IMG/VR virus record: IMGVR_UViG_3300008450_000342
Coordinates: 1-28,400 of that record
Source: a virus
DNA: 28,400 nt
Strand: one strand, 5' to 3'
In this document: positions 7,815 through 15,409 of the stretch, piece by piece
Layout: every line of letters starts with the position of its first letter
Numbering within the stretch: position 1 is the stretch's first letter
Notes under the pieces: model-generated
Databases searched by the model: none
Told to the model about the DNA's origin: nothing
Seen by the model: the letters and a program-made list of their open reading frames with translations, nothing else
Made by a program: the position numbers and the translations under genes

Positions 7815-9587
7815 CTAGAAGATCAGAACATTCCTGCGCCGCCCCGTTGCTGCGGCTTTTGTCAGGATGGCAGGATTACCTGTGTAGACAAAGACGCCGA
7901 CTGAGGCAATTACATTGGCTGTTCTGCTAAAAATTACGTCATTGCCGACAAGCGCAAAAGTTCCAGCACCTGTCAAGGTGCTGCGGCCTACTTTCAGGGC
8001 AACTGCATTTCCGTTGAGTGTGAAGATTCCTGCATTTGCCGCAAGCTCTGATGCGCCCTGTTTTGCAAGCGTTGCTGGATTGCCGGTTAGGGTGAAGTTT
8101 CCGGCGGTTACAGGTAGGAAGCGGTTTTCGCTGAAGGTGACCGGGTTGCCGGTGAGGTTGAACGTGCCAGGGTCAGCCTGGAGCACACGGCCTGCGGTGA
8201 AGATGGCGTTCTGGCCCGTGAGGGTGAAGATGCCTCGGGCGGCCTGGATGGCGCAGGACTTGGCAAAGGTGGCATCGTTGCCTGTTAGGGCGAAGGTGCC
8301 AAGGATCGGGTCGATCTCAAAGGCACCGATCTCGGTTAAAGCTGCGGGCTCGCCAGTGAGGATGAACTGCCCTCGGACGGCGGAGACGTTCCAGGTGCGG
8401 GCGAAGGTGGCGGGGTTGCCCGTGAGGCTGAAGGTGCCTACCTGGATGGGGAGGTTGTAACCCTTACGCAGCTCTGGGGCGCCGCCGGTAAGGGTGAACA
8501 GGCCGCGTTCTGCTTCGAGCCTGCTGGTCTTGCTAAGGGTGGCGGGGTTTCCAGTGAGAAGGAAGGTGCCTCGGTCGGCGGCAAGGTTGCGGCCAAGGCG
8601 GAATGTTGCTGGATTGCCCGTGAAGGCGAAGGTTCCAGTGACTGCCTCTAAGACTGCCGGGACTTTGACCGTCAGCGTGGCAGGGTTGCCCGTTAGGGAG
8701 AAAGTGCCGGTGGTGCAGTCGAGCTTGACGTTGTGGCGAGTGTCAGCCGGATTGCCGGTTAGGGTGAAGGTGCCGACACCTGCTTCGATGCTTGGGTTGT
8801 GGCGTAAGTCGGCGGGGTTGCCTGTGAAGGTGAAGGTGCCAACAACCGGCTCGATGGCCTTCGGGCTGGCAACCGTGAGATCCGCCGCGTTGCCCGTCAG
8901 CGTGAAAGTGCCGACGATTGGCGTTTCGGTGCGGGGCACCAGTTCGCGGATGGCCAGATGGACCGCTGCACGGTCATCCGTGGCGCCAGTGAAACCAATG
9001 CTGCGGGCGCCTTGACCGGCAGTGGTCTCGCGCACCAGCGCAGAGCCATAGTTGCCGATGTCAATGCTGTTGAGCAGCGTGCTGCCGGTGCCAGCCGTTG
9101 GTGGCGTGTTCAGACCCGAGTAGCAACCGGCGTAGCGAACGCTGTTGGTGCCCGGTGATGTGTCATTGACGGTTTGAGCCGCTAGTGTGCCATCACCTTG
9201 CAGTAAGACGATGGTTGCTTCTGGGACAGCCGTATCAGCAGCAGCGGTTACGGTGGCCGCTGCCGCATAAAGCACCGTGGCGTTGTTGGTCCGGTTGACC
9301 GTGATGGTCTGGTTTCCGGTGCCGAGTCCGCTGCCAAGGAAGAAGGTGTCAAGTCGGCCTAATTCTCCAGCGCCGTCTTGCGCCAGGCCGCCTGTAAGTC
9401 GAGTTAATGCAACGCCGCCATAGGTGACGCTGGTGATTAAGTTTGCAACGCTGGCATACGTCGAGACGAAAACCACCACCCCCTGAGGGGTGCCCGTCTG
9501 CGTGTGCGTCCAGGAGAATGCCGCTTGGTTTGTCGAACCTGTTGCCCCAGTGTGGGACTCCGAGGCAGCACTATGGGCGACAGCCAC
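7815..9587 (-). CDS. Tandem-repeat beta-rich structural protein, 590 aa
   Basis: It starts with GTG at 9587, supported by a GGAGG sequence 9 nt upstream; no in-frame ATG is closer. Residues 1-220 form a globular beta-rich domain (TGTPQGVVVFVSTYASVANLITSVTYGGVALTRL, ending VHLAIRELVPR), like the N-terminal domains of phage surface proteins. From residue 225 on, 16 repeats of about 22 residues follow, each G-x-F-x-L-T-G-N-x-A-x-L plus a 9-11 residue spacer. A short basic tail (GRRRNVLIF) ends the protein. No enzyme motif is seen. A head fibre, decoration or neck-whisker role would fit its place between capsid and connector genes. Function unknown. Confidence 0.75.
   Translation of the reverse strand: MAVAHSAASESHTGATGSTNQAAFSWTHTQTGTPQGVVVFVSTYASVANLITSVTYGGVALTRLTGGLAQDGAGELGRLDTFFLGSGLGTGNQTITVNRTNNATVLYAAAATVTAAADTAVPEATIVLLQGDGTLAAQTVNDTSPGTNSVRYAGCYSGLNTPPTAGTGSTLLNSIDIGNYGSALVRETTAGQGARSIGFTGATDDRAAVHLAIRELVPRTETPIVGTFTLTGNAADLTVASPKAIEPVVGTFTFTGNPADLRHNPSIEAGVGTFTLTGNPADTRHNVKLDCTTGTFSLTGNPATLTVKVPAVLEAVTGTFAFTGNPATFRLGRNLAADRGTFLLTGNPATLSKTSRLEAERGLFTLTGGAPELRKGYNLPIQVGTFSLTGNPATFARTWNVSAVRGQFILTGEPAALTEIGAFEIDPILGTFALTGNDATFAKSCAIQAARGIFTLTGQNAIFTAGRVLQADPGTFNLTGNPVTFSENRFLPVTAGNFTLTGNPATLAKQGASELAANAGIFTLNGNAVALKVGRSTLTGAGTFALVGNDVIFSRTANVIASVGVFVYTGNPAILTKAAATGRRRNVLIF
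7863..8915 (-). repeat. Sixteen tandem 22-codon repeats inside the structural gene
   Basis: Repeats run from codon 225 to about 575. The protein consensus is (V/R/A)GTF(T/S/A)LTGNPA(T/D)(L/F) followed by a variable spacer with a hydrophobic residue 4-5 positions before the next unit. Copies have diverged in DNA, so recent amplification is unlikely for most; the last four units (toward 7863) look more AT-rich than the rest. A regular one-turn-per-repeat beta fold is likely. Confidence 0.85.
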
Positions 9588-9609
9588 CGTCCCGCCTCCG
9601 CGTCAGTTA

Positions 9610-10029
9610 TCAGGCCAGGGTCAGGATGCCAGCAGCGTCCCAGGCGATCGTGAAGGTTTCGCCGTTAAGGAGGTCCACGGTTGCGCCGTAGTCATACCAG
9701 CCGATCAGTTCGTCGTTGGTGGCGGTGTTGTTGTACAACACAACGTAACGGAACGTCGGCACCGTGCCGGTGGCGGTAAGTACCAGATCGTTGGCATCTA
9801 GCTTGTAGGTGCCACTGGTCTGCGCCGAGGTCACACCAGCCAGGTTGCGGCCCGTGGTGGTGCCGTTTTGGATGTTGGTGTAAGCAATCTCAGTGACGTT
9901 GGTCAGCTGCGTGTAGGTGTTCACCGGCAGCGAGTTGGTGAGCGCCACCGTCAGCGTGTCGGAGCCAAGGTTATGCACCTTCTCGGCCAGCGCCTCGACG
10001 AAGGAGTTGAACTTGTTGAAGGTAGCCAT
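9610..10029 (-). CDS. Conserved phage structural protein of unknown role, 139 aa
   Basis: The opening MATFNKFNSFVEALAEKVHNLGSDTLTVALTNSLP resembles a phage protein often found near head and tail genes with no assigned function: a short helix (NSFVEALAEKVHNL) and then beta strands. The rest, with FRYVVLYNNTATNDELIGWYDYG and GETFTIAWDAAGILTL, looks like a small beta sandwich similar to decoration or fibre-head domains. It lies 37 nt after the C1q-like fibre gene and 22 nt before the repeat protein gene. I infer a virion surface protein; only the reading frame and the general resemblance are supported. Confidence 0.65.
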   Translation of the reverse strand: MATFNKFNSFVEALAEKVHNLGSDTLTVALTNSLPVNTYTQLTNVTEIAYTNIQNGTTTGRNLAGVTSAQTSGTYKLDANDLVLTATGTVPTFRYVVLYNNTATNDELIGWYDYGATVDLLNGETFTIAWDAAGILTLA

Positions 10030-10066
10030 CGGCTCGTCAACGCTTTTGCTGTGCTCCTATTCTAAT

Positions 10067-11701
10067 TCAAAAAGCAACCGACAAATTGAATTCATTGACG
10101 ATGCCGCTAACAGCCGTGATCACAATCCAGACGTACCTGCCTGATGGGATCGGCTGATTTTGCACAGTAGCTGCATCACCCGTGGTTGTATTTGTCACTG
10201 TGTCAGAAATTGTTGCAAGTGTTCCAGCGGTTGTGCGGTCTGCTGCATATCGCAGCTCATAAGTCACTGAACCGCCTGACACCAGGCCAACAACACTGCT
10301 GATCGTGGTTTCTCGCGTTGTTCTGAAGAGAGTGAAACTGTCATTAACTTGTGGGCCTGCAATGGTGATGCTGCGTGGTGCAAGATTTGGCACCGCAAGC
10401 GGCATCCAATGCTGCATCGCTTCGGACCAGCCCAAGTAATTGGTGTCTTCAGCCGTATCTACTTCTACGTCATGACAATCAGACAGGTTTTGGCCAGTTT
10501 CGGCCCGAACCATGATTGCGCCTGTTGTTGCATTTGACTTAATAACTACAGCAGCCGCAATTTTTAGATTTGGCGAAACTGGCTCAGTTGTGACAAATTG
10601 TCCAGGATTTACAGGGTCGCACCAGAGAATCGAATCTTCGGGATATGCGCTGGTGTCAATGTTGCGGATCTTGCCGAACGTTGTGATGTATCCTTCGCCG
10701 CCAGGCGGAATTGCTTGCGTTGCGATGCCGAAAAATACATAGCCAGGCAATGCGCCGCTTGCGTTCATCGGCTGTACTTCAAGCCGCAACGTAATCGGGT
10801 CGGCACCCGTGAACATCACCCCGCCGCCATTCGGAATTGTCAGGCTTGCTGCGGTGTTTTTGCACAGCATTTGCACTTCTTGGCCAACTTGATTGACAGC
10901 GCCATTCAGTAGCCCGACATCAATTGTGCCTTCAGTAGCGTTCCAGGCAATTTGCCCTGTCGATACAGATTCAGCAGCCGTTGTATCAAGGCCAAGTTTG
11001 TCAACAGTTGGTGCATCAGTCCATGCGGTGTCGTAGTCAACGCCTGATGCCTTGACAACTAGATCGCCAGCATTGCCGCCTGGTGGGGTGCCCGTTTGGG
11101 CATACATCACCTGCGCCACGTTCAAGATGACACTTGGCGCTTGCGGGTGTATGCCGTCAGAAGCCAGCGTATCTAATGTTATGTCTATATTGTCCGCAAA
11201 CCACCATAGTTCTAGGTAATCGTTAGTTGCAAGAGTTAGTTGATATTCAACGGTGAAAGCTTCGTGATGTGGAACAGTTACGGACTTGCGTTGATGTACG
11301 TCGATCCGCGTGTTGCTGTTTGAGACGGTTGTGCCATTCTTCTTTAAGAAGAAGTCGATCTCCGTAATGTTGTTGCCGAGGTTTGTGACTTGGATAGAGG
11401 CAAGTAATTTGTAGGTGCCAGCGAGCGCGAAGGTGACACGACTATTTGAGGCAATAGTGACGCCTCTGCTTTCCAGTGTCGTATTGAGGGTTATTGGTTG
11501 CGCGGCGGCAGTGCTGACCAGCGGTTGGTCGGTGGTGTCGATGAAGCTGCCGTATAAGCCGAGGATGCCGCCTGGTCCCTGCGGTCCTAGATCATCAATC
11601 TGCACCACAGCAGCCGGGCTCGGCGCTGTTACAACGGTAATTCCATCACCGTTAGTTACAACAACTGTTTGAGTTGTTTCGGTGATAGCGACAGATGTCA
11701 T
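10067..11701 (-). CDS. Fibre-like protein with collagen-like turn and C1q/TNF-like domain, 544 aa
   Basis: Residues 39-45 are a short collagen-like GPQGPGG. Residues about 46-185 have the pattern of the C1q/TNF-like jelly roll of phage fibres (LYGSFIDTTDQP, RVTFALAGTYKLLASIQVTN, IDFFLKKNGTTVSNSNTRIDV, NDYLELWWFADNIDI). A middle domain (about 205-420) has a GDLVVKASGVDYDTAWTDAP linker and SVSTGQIAWNATEGTIDVGLLNGAVNQVGQE, often seen in phage fibres. A final beta domain (about 445-544) closes the protein. It probably forms a trimer on the virion surface, binding host or debris. The start overlaps the upstream stop by 4 nt. Whether it sits on head or tail is not decided; gene order favours head or neck. 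Confidence 0.75.
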   Translation of the reverse strand: MTSVAITETTQTVVVTNGDGITVVTAPSPAAVVQIDDLGPQGPGGILGLYGSFIDTTDQPLVSTAAAQPITLNTTLESRGVTIASNSRVTFALAGTYKLLASIQVTNLGNNITEIDFFLKKNGTTVSNSNTRIDVHQRKSVTVPHHEAFTVEYQLTLATNDYLELWWFADNIDITLDTLASDGIHPQAPSVILNVAQVMYAQTGTPPGGNAGDLVVKASGVDYDTAWTDAPTVDKLGLDTTAAESVSTGQIAWNATEGTIDVGLLNGAVNQVGQEVQMLCKNTAASLTIPNGGGVMFTGADPITLRLEVQPMNASGALPGYVFFGIATQAIPPGGEGYITTFGKIRNIDTSAYPEDSILWCDPVNPGQFVTTEPVSPNLKIAAAVVIKSNATTGAIMVRAETGQNLSDCHDVEVDTAEDTNYLGWSEAMQHWMPLAVPNLAPRSITIAGPQVNDSFTLFRTTRETTISSVVGLVSGGSVTYELRYAADRTTAGTLATISDTVTNTTTGDAATVQNQPIPSGRYVWIVITAVSGIVNEFNLSVAF

Positions 11702-12039
11702 GGCGCTGTATATCCTTCGGAGACGTATGCAATGCCTTCCAGATAGTATTCACGCAAGCCGCTCGGATTTTCTAGCAGCACGTCATAATATGCCTCATCG
11801 GGGAATGAGGCTGTTTGCGTATCAGTTAGCAGGATTTTGATCGTGCCTGTTGCCCTGTTGACATAGGTAACCGAAAAGTCCGCATATTTCGTTGTGCGGC
11901 CTTGGTTCCAAACTTGCGCATACGCTGTCCAGCCAGTCAGATTGATAGCTGCATCAGTCGAATCCTTGAACTGCAATTGCAGGTCATAATCCGCTCGGCG
12001 TTGCAGCGTGATGTTGTGCTGGCCAGGCTGAACAGACAT
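11698..12039 (-). CDS. Small structural protein with BppU-N-like fold pattern, 113 aa
   Basis: Short beta-rich protein with QHNITLQRRADYDLQLQFKDSTDAAINLTGWTAYAQVWN and a closing YYDVLLENPSGLREYYLEGIAYVSEGYT. The run 'F-K-D-S-x-x-x-x-I-N-L-T-G-W' and the later 'Y-D-V-L-L' strand recall the N-terminal domain of baseplate upper proteins and similar fibre-attachment domains. It is linked by TGATG to the upstream small gene and by ATGA to the downstream fibre gene. A role in anchoring the fibre is a reasonable inference; a structure prediction would be needed to settle it. Confidence 0.6.
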   Translation of the reverse strand: MSVQPGQHNITLQRRADYDLQLQFKDSTDAAINLTGWTAYAQVWNQGRTTKYADFSVTYVNRATGTIKILLTDTQTASFPDEAYYDVLLENPSGLREYYLEGIAYVSEGYTAP

Positions 12040-12263
12040 CAGATTTTGTAAGCAACGACCTTGCCAGATGCCAGGGTGACACTTGTAAAAACGCCTTCGA
12101 TGCTATCGCCTGCTTCAAGTGGCACAGACGTAAAAGCATTGCCGCTTGCATTTTCCACGGTGGCTGTGCTGATCACGGCTGTGGCAAGTGCGTACAGCTT
12201 ATAAAAGCGGCCAGTGTGCGCAGCGGTATCACTGATGTATTCAAACCCGATGCCGTAATCCAT
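12039..12263 (-). CDS. Small beta-rich protein, decoration-like, 74 aa
   Basis: The 74-residue protein contains IGFEYISDTAAHTGRFYKLYALATAVI and ends SGKVVAYKI. The 'I-S-D-T-A-A-H-T-G-R-F-Y-K-L' segment occurs in short phage proteins near capsid genes that look like surface or tail-fibre caps. Its last residues and last 14 bases resemble the end of the decoration-like gene at 12935-13327 (VVIYKI). It lies 2 nt after the adaptor gene and is TGATG-coupled to the next gene. No function can be assigned. Confidence 0.6.
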   Translation of the reverse strand: MDYGIGFEYISDTAAHTGRFYKLYALATAVISTATVENASGNAFTSVPLEAGDSIEGVFTSVTLASGKVVAYKI

Positions 12264-12265
12264 GA

Positions 12266-12829
12266 TCAGCTCCGCTTAATGGCAACGTTGCCCGGTCCAC
12301 TTATTCTAAGGCCTGTCAAATATCGCTCCATGATTGGCGGCACCTTGTCCGCGCCAACAGCGCCATAGCCAAGATTGGGTGTCACGCTCAGGCTGCCAAT
12401 GCTGACAGATTTGTAATCCTCCAGGCCGCTCAATCCAAGTCCGTCTGGGTTGTTGTTTAGGTACGTTGCCAGCACCACTTGTGCATATTGAATCTGAGTT
12501 GGAATTTCAGTGTCAGTGAAATAGTCAGTGGTGATCCGAAACGGGAATCCAACTGCGTAGGTGTTGATGTAGGTGTCGGGCTTGCGCACACCAGTACGCG
12601 GCCACTGCAAAGATTGCGTATCAGTGGCACGAGCACCTAAAAACCTTTCTCGGTCGAGGCGTTGCGTAGCTGTAAACAGCGCTCGATTCTTTTGATCAGT
12701 GGTCGCAGTGGCCCATGCAGTTACATCGCCATCTTCGACAAAGCCGTCAATGATCGTCTGTGCTTCCGCCAGCGTCAGATACGAGTTTGCGTTTGCGGCC
12801 CCTGGCGTTGCCACGATCACTACTGCCAT
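12266..12829 (-). CDS. Head-tail connector, DnaT-like adaptor family, 187 aa
   Basis: The N-terminus (GAANANSYLTLAEAQTIIDG) and the core (TTDQKNRALFTATQRLDRERFLGARATDTQSLQWPRTGV) are the signature of the phage family labelled 'putative DnaT-like ssDNA-binding protein'. Despite the name its members lie just after the major capsid gene and have the helical fold of gp6/gp15-type head completion adaptors that attach below the portal. The later part (IPTQIQYAQVVLATYLNNNP) fits the third helix. The family link is good; the adaptor role is inferred from context. Confidence 0.75.
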   Translation of the reverse strand: MAVVIVATPGAANANSYLTLAEAQTIIDGFVEDGDVTAWATATTDQKNRALFTATQRLDRERFLGARATDTQSLQWPRTGVRKPDTYINTYAVGFPFRITTDYFTDTEIPTQIQYAQVVLATYLNNNPDGLGLSGLEDYKSVSIGSLSVTPNLGYGAVGADKVPPIMERYLTGLRISGPGNVAIKRS

Positions 12830-12861
12830 TGTCCGGCTCCGTTGATGTCAGTTTAGGCTCT

Positions 12862-12899
12862 GCAATAGAAAGAGAGGCTACCTCCGAAGAGGCAGCCTC
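12862..12899 (-). terminator. Terminator with UUCG tetraloop after the decoration-like gene
   Basis: On the minus strand GAGGCTGCCTC and GAGGTAGCCTC (12874-12899) form an 11-bp stem with one G-T pair around a TTCG loop, an unusually stable fold. It is followed by a T-rich but interrupted tail (TCTTTCTATT). It lies between the decoration-like gene and the adaptor gene, and so would separate abundant capsid transcripts from connector transcripts. The broken T tract suggests partial termination, or an mRNA-stabilising end. Confidence 0.75.
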
Positions 12900-12934
12900 A
12901 AGATCACGCAGTCGCCGGAAGGCGAACAGTCCCA

Positions 12935-13327
12935 TCAGATTTTGTAGATCACGACGGTGTTAGCGGCAGTCACCACAGCACGGAAAGTGCTGGAGGTGCC
13001 AGCCTCAACAATCGCATCACCGCTGACAGTGGCGCCAGTGGCGCCAGCAAGCAGAGTGATGTGAAAAGTTGAGGTGCCGAGGTTCACAATCGAGAACTCA
13101 AAGCTGACGCCAATGACGTTTTGGCCAACCGTTTCAAGTGCCGCGCAAATCAGAGCACCGGTATCGGTGGTCAGGTTGAACGCAGCGGTCGCGGTAGAAA
13201 CCAACACGCCACCAAGCAGCATTGCCGCAGTCGCAGTCTGAGCGCCAGAGGCGGCCAGCGTGGTGACAGTGGTCTTCCGGTAGACGTTACCGAAAGCGGG
13301 GTTCTCAAGCTCAAAGATGCTTGCCAT
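12935..13327 (-). CDS. Probable head decoration protein, 130 aa
   Basis: Starts 11 nt after the major capsid stop, the commonest place for decoration proteins. It is low in charge and rich in Ala, Thr, Val and Gly, with alternating beta strands (YRKTTVTTLAASGAQTATAAMLLGG, VIGVSFEFSIVNLGTSTFHITLLAG, STFRAVVTAANTVVIYKI). The pattern fits a beta-sandwich capsid surface protein such as fibre-head or cement domains. The stable hairpin downstream suggests abundant transcript. No specific family is recognised; the assignment is from position and composition. Confidence 0.65.
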   Translation of the reverse strand: MASIFELENPAFGNVYRKTTVTTLAASGAQTATAAMLLGGVLVSTATAAFNLTTDTGALICAALETVGQNVIGVSFEFSIVNLGTSTFHITLLAGATGATVSGDAIVEAGTSSTFRAVVTAANTVVIYKI

Positions 13328-13338
13328 GATCAGTTACC

Positions 13339-14364
13339 TCAATCAAAGTTAGAGGTGTTGGTAGCCCGCACGATCCCAAGATTCTTGAGTTCGTAGACCT
13401 TCGACCAGTTGCCAACCGTTGCCAGTTGAGCACGAGTCGGGTTGGAGGTAGTGACACCCCACTTGGCACCAACCGGGTGGTAGCAGTAATGCAGGTCAAT
13501 CGACATGGCATCGCTCTTGGCGAGGATGTCACGATCGGTTTCAGTCTGCATCCCCAGCTGCTCGCCGGAAGCGACAGCACCTTGGGTGAAGAAGTAAGTG
13601 GCGTATTCGGTAGAACCGCCAGTGCCTTCGGTCTGCACGTCATCCGAAACGATCACCCTGAGCCCCATGAACGTGGGGACCTGGACATCGCCGAATGCGG
13701 CAGCAATGCTGCCACCAGATTGCGTGGTGCTAGTGCCGCGTGCGTCACCAGTGCCAACGTAATCAATCGCACGGCGCTCCACGAGGTCGTAATAGACCTT
13801 GGAGTGCATGGCAACAGCGGCCAGCTTGTCGCCTTGGTCACCCAGCAGGCTGCGGGCTTCCGCAACGTGACGGGGGCTCAGCGTGGTGGGCGTATCGCCA
13901 GACTCGCCATCAATGGTCAGGCCAAAGAAGGCAGCAGACGAGCTGGTGGTGCCAAGGGTGCCGAAGACACCAGCAAGGCAAGACAGCAGATCCTTCTGAC
14001 GTTGGTTAGCAACGTAATCAGCGATCTTGGCGCCGATGGCAGCCATGGGGTCGGCTCCAGCCGCAAGGGCCGCCAAATCCCGCGCCTCGAACGCACGGCC
14101 ACGATGCAGGATCACGCCGACTTGCTTGTCAGCGGTGATTTTGCCGGGCGTCAGCGAGGTGCTGTCAGACAGCACTTCAAAGTCGCCAGACAGGTTGGCC
14201 TTCCAGAAAGGCACGTTAATAAAGTCACCACCCTCGGTCGCATTAAGCTCAGCCATCGGCTGGACCACACCGGATGCCAGGAAGGCATCACGTTGAGTGG
14301 TTTGCTCGATGACGTAAGGCGTAAAAATCTCGGGGATGATGATGTCAGAGCGAAGAGTCGCCAT
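13339..14364 (-). CDS. Major capsid protein (HK97 fold), 341 aa
   Basis: Shell subunit. It follows the scaffold gene and is about the usual length. The opening (SDIIIPEIFTPYVIEQTTQRDAFLASGVVQ) and the block GGDFINVPFWKANLSGDFEVLSDSTSLTPGKITADKQVGVILHRGRAFEARDLAAL fit the N-arm, E-loop and beginning of the spine helix of phage coat proteins. LAAVAMHSKVYYDLVERRAIDYV and VPTFMGLRVIVSDDV are typical A-domain motifs. No protease gene or cleavable delta domain is seen, and a separate scaffold precedes it, so assembly probably resembles scaffold-dependent phages. There is only a weak purine stretch before the ATG. Confidence 0.9.
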   Translation of the reverse strand: MATLRSDIIIPEIFTPYVIEQTTQRDAFLASGVVQPMAELNATEGGDFINVPFWKANLSGDFEVLSDSTSLTPGKITADKQVGVILHRGRAFEARDLAALAAGADPMAAIGAKIADYVANQRQKDLLSCLAGVFGTLGTTSSSAAFFGLTIDGESGDTPTTLSPRHVAEARSLLGDQGDKLAAVAMHSKVYYDLVERRAIDYVGTGDARGTSTTQSGGSIAAAFGDVQVPTFMGLRVIVSDDVQTEGTGGSTEYATYFFTQGAVASGEQLGMQTETDRDILAKSDAMSIDLHYCYHPVGAKWGVTTSNPTRAQLATVGNWSKVYELKNLGIVRATNTSNFD

Positions 14365-14433
14365 GATTCATCTCAAGGAAATGGTTTACGGTGTGGGCGC
14401 AGCCCTGGCACCAGCGCAGCCGGTTGCGATAGT

Positions 14434-15105
14434 TTAGCGCGCTGCAGCGGCTTTAAGCCGTTCGTACATATCTCGATCTGTGCGGAATAGCCTTGACTGC
14501 TCGGTGAGGTTGAATGATTCCTGTGAAAAAGGGTTTTTGATGCCCAATGGAATCTCACTGCTGCCTCGACCTGATGGCGCCCCACCACCTTGCGGTTTAG
14601 GTTGCTTTTGCATCCAGGCCGGCAGTGTCTTGGCCCATTCGGCTACAGGTGTCCGCTGGTAGCCGTCAACAACAACAACAGTTCCGTCTGGATCGCGTTC
14701 AATTTGACTGCTGCTGAGCTTGGTTTTAAGGATCAAGTCTGGGTCATGAACAATTTCAGCCAGTGCGGTTACGGCTGGGCTGACGAGTTCAAGTTCTCGG
14801 ACTTTGGCTTCAAGTTCGGCAATGCGCTCGTCCTTTTGCGCCGTCGCCTCACGGAACTGTTGCTCCAAAGCCTGCCTTGCTTCGGCATATTTTCCTTGAG
14901 ATTCAAGTTCGGCTTGCTCGGCGCGTCGCTTGAACTCAAGTAGTTCATCGACATCTACGCCATCCGGTAGTTTTTTGGATTTAGCCGTTCGCAGTTCGGC
15001 GATCAGCTCTTGATTCTTGCGTTCCAGTGCTTCAATGCTGCGTTGCATTGATTCAGTATTGCTCCCAGTCGCCGCAGGCTCTTGGGTTTGATTTTCTTCA
15101 GACAT
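14434..15105 (-). CDS. Capsid scaffolding protein, 223 aa
   Basis: Directly precedes the major capsid gene. Residues about 20-110 form a charged coiled coil (ESMQRSIEALERKNQELIAELRTAKSKK, then FKRRAEQAELESQGKYAEARQALEQQFREATAQKDERIAELEAKVREL). A Pro/Gly/Ser-rich joint follows at about 170-190. The C-terminus is a helical basic segment (SRLFRTDRDMYERLKAAAAR), the type that docks to the coat protein. The acidic, disordered N-terminus is usual. Scaffold directs shell curvature and leaves the head before packaging. The gap of about 70 nt to the capsid gene holds nothing I can name. Confidence 0.85.
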   Translation of the reverse strand: MSEENQTQEPAATGSNTESMQRSIEALERKNQELIAELRTAKSKKLPDGVDVDELLEFKRRAEQAELESQGKYAEARQALEQQFREATAQKDERIAELEAKVRELELVSPAVTALAEIVHDPDLILKTKLSSSQIERDPDGTVVVVDGYQRTPVAEWAKTLPAWMQKQPKPQGGGAPSGRGSSEIPLGIKNPFSQESFNLTEQSRLFRTDRDMYERLKAAAAR

Positions 15106-15130
15106 GCTTATCCCGCAGGGATTTAGTGCG

Positions 15131-15403
15131 TCACCACTTTACCTTGTCAGCCCAATATGCGGCACTTAATTTACCCTTGGCGATATTCTTGGCGTGACGC
15201 GCCTTGAATGATGCCCTTCTGGCCTTGTCCGCTGCTGATTCTCCTTTTCGTGCTGGTGAGCCAGATACGCCCTGCTGACCGAAACGAATAAGTTTTACCG
15301 TCTCGCCTTCCTTGGCGAGGACAGCATGAGATTTGTTTGGATTGCTAGGCGTTCGCTTGGGCTTGTTGTAACCCTTGAACTGCTCGCCCCTGTATATGAT
15401 CAT
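15131..15403 (-). CDS. Small basic conserved phage protein, 90 aa
   Basis: Very basic protein with an N-terminal strand pair (MIIYRGEQFKGYNKPKRTP, then SHAVLAKEGETVKLIRFGQQGVSGSP) and a C-terminal helix ending KARHAKNIAKGKLSAAYWADKVKW. The 'S-F-K-A-R-H-...-A-A-Y-W-A-D-K-V-K-W' ending recalls a family of small proteins found in phages near head genes (DUF6321-like, recalled without checking). The sequence could bind nucleic acid. It lies 6 nt after the Lys/Ala-rich gene and 25 nt before the scaffold gene. No function is known to me. Confidence 0.65.
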   Translation of the reverse strand: MIIYRGEQFKGYNKPKRTPSNPNKSHAVLAKEGETVKLIRFGQQGVSGSPARKGESAADKARRASFKARHAKNIAKGKLSAAYWADKVKW

Positions 15404-15409
15404 GACTTA

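Noticed and set aside
7915-9015. Plus-strand frames with repeated L-P-V-R-x-K-V-P motifs
   Set aside because: These are the reverse-strand image of the 16-repeat gene; the periodicity comes from the sense repeats.
14365-14433. Terminator or promoter between scaffold and capsid genes
   Set aside because: Only a short direct repeat (GCTGCGC twice on the minus strand) is seen; no hairpin with T tract and no promoter boxes.
13426-14490. 354-aa open frame on the plus strand
   Set aside because: Antisense to the major capsid gene, a GC-codon artefact; the minus-strand frame is a clear coat protein.
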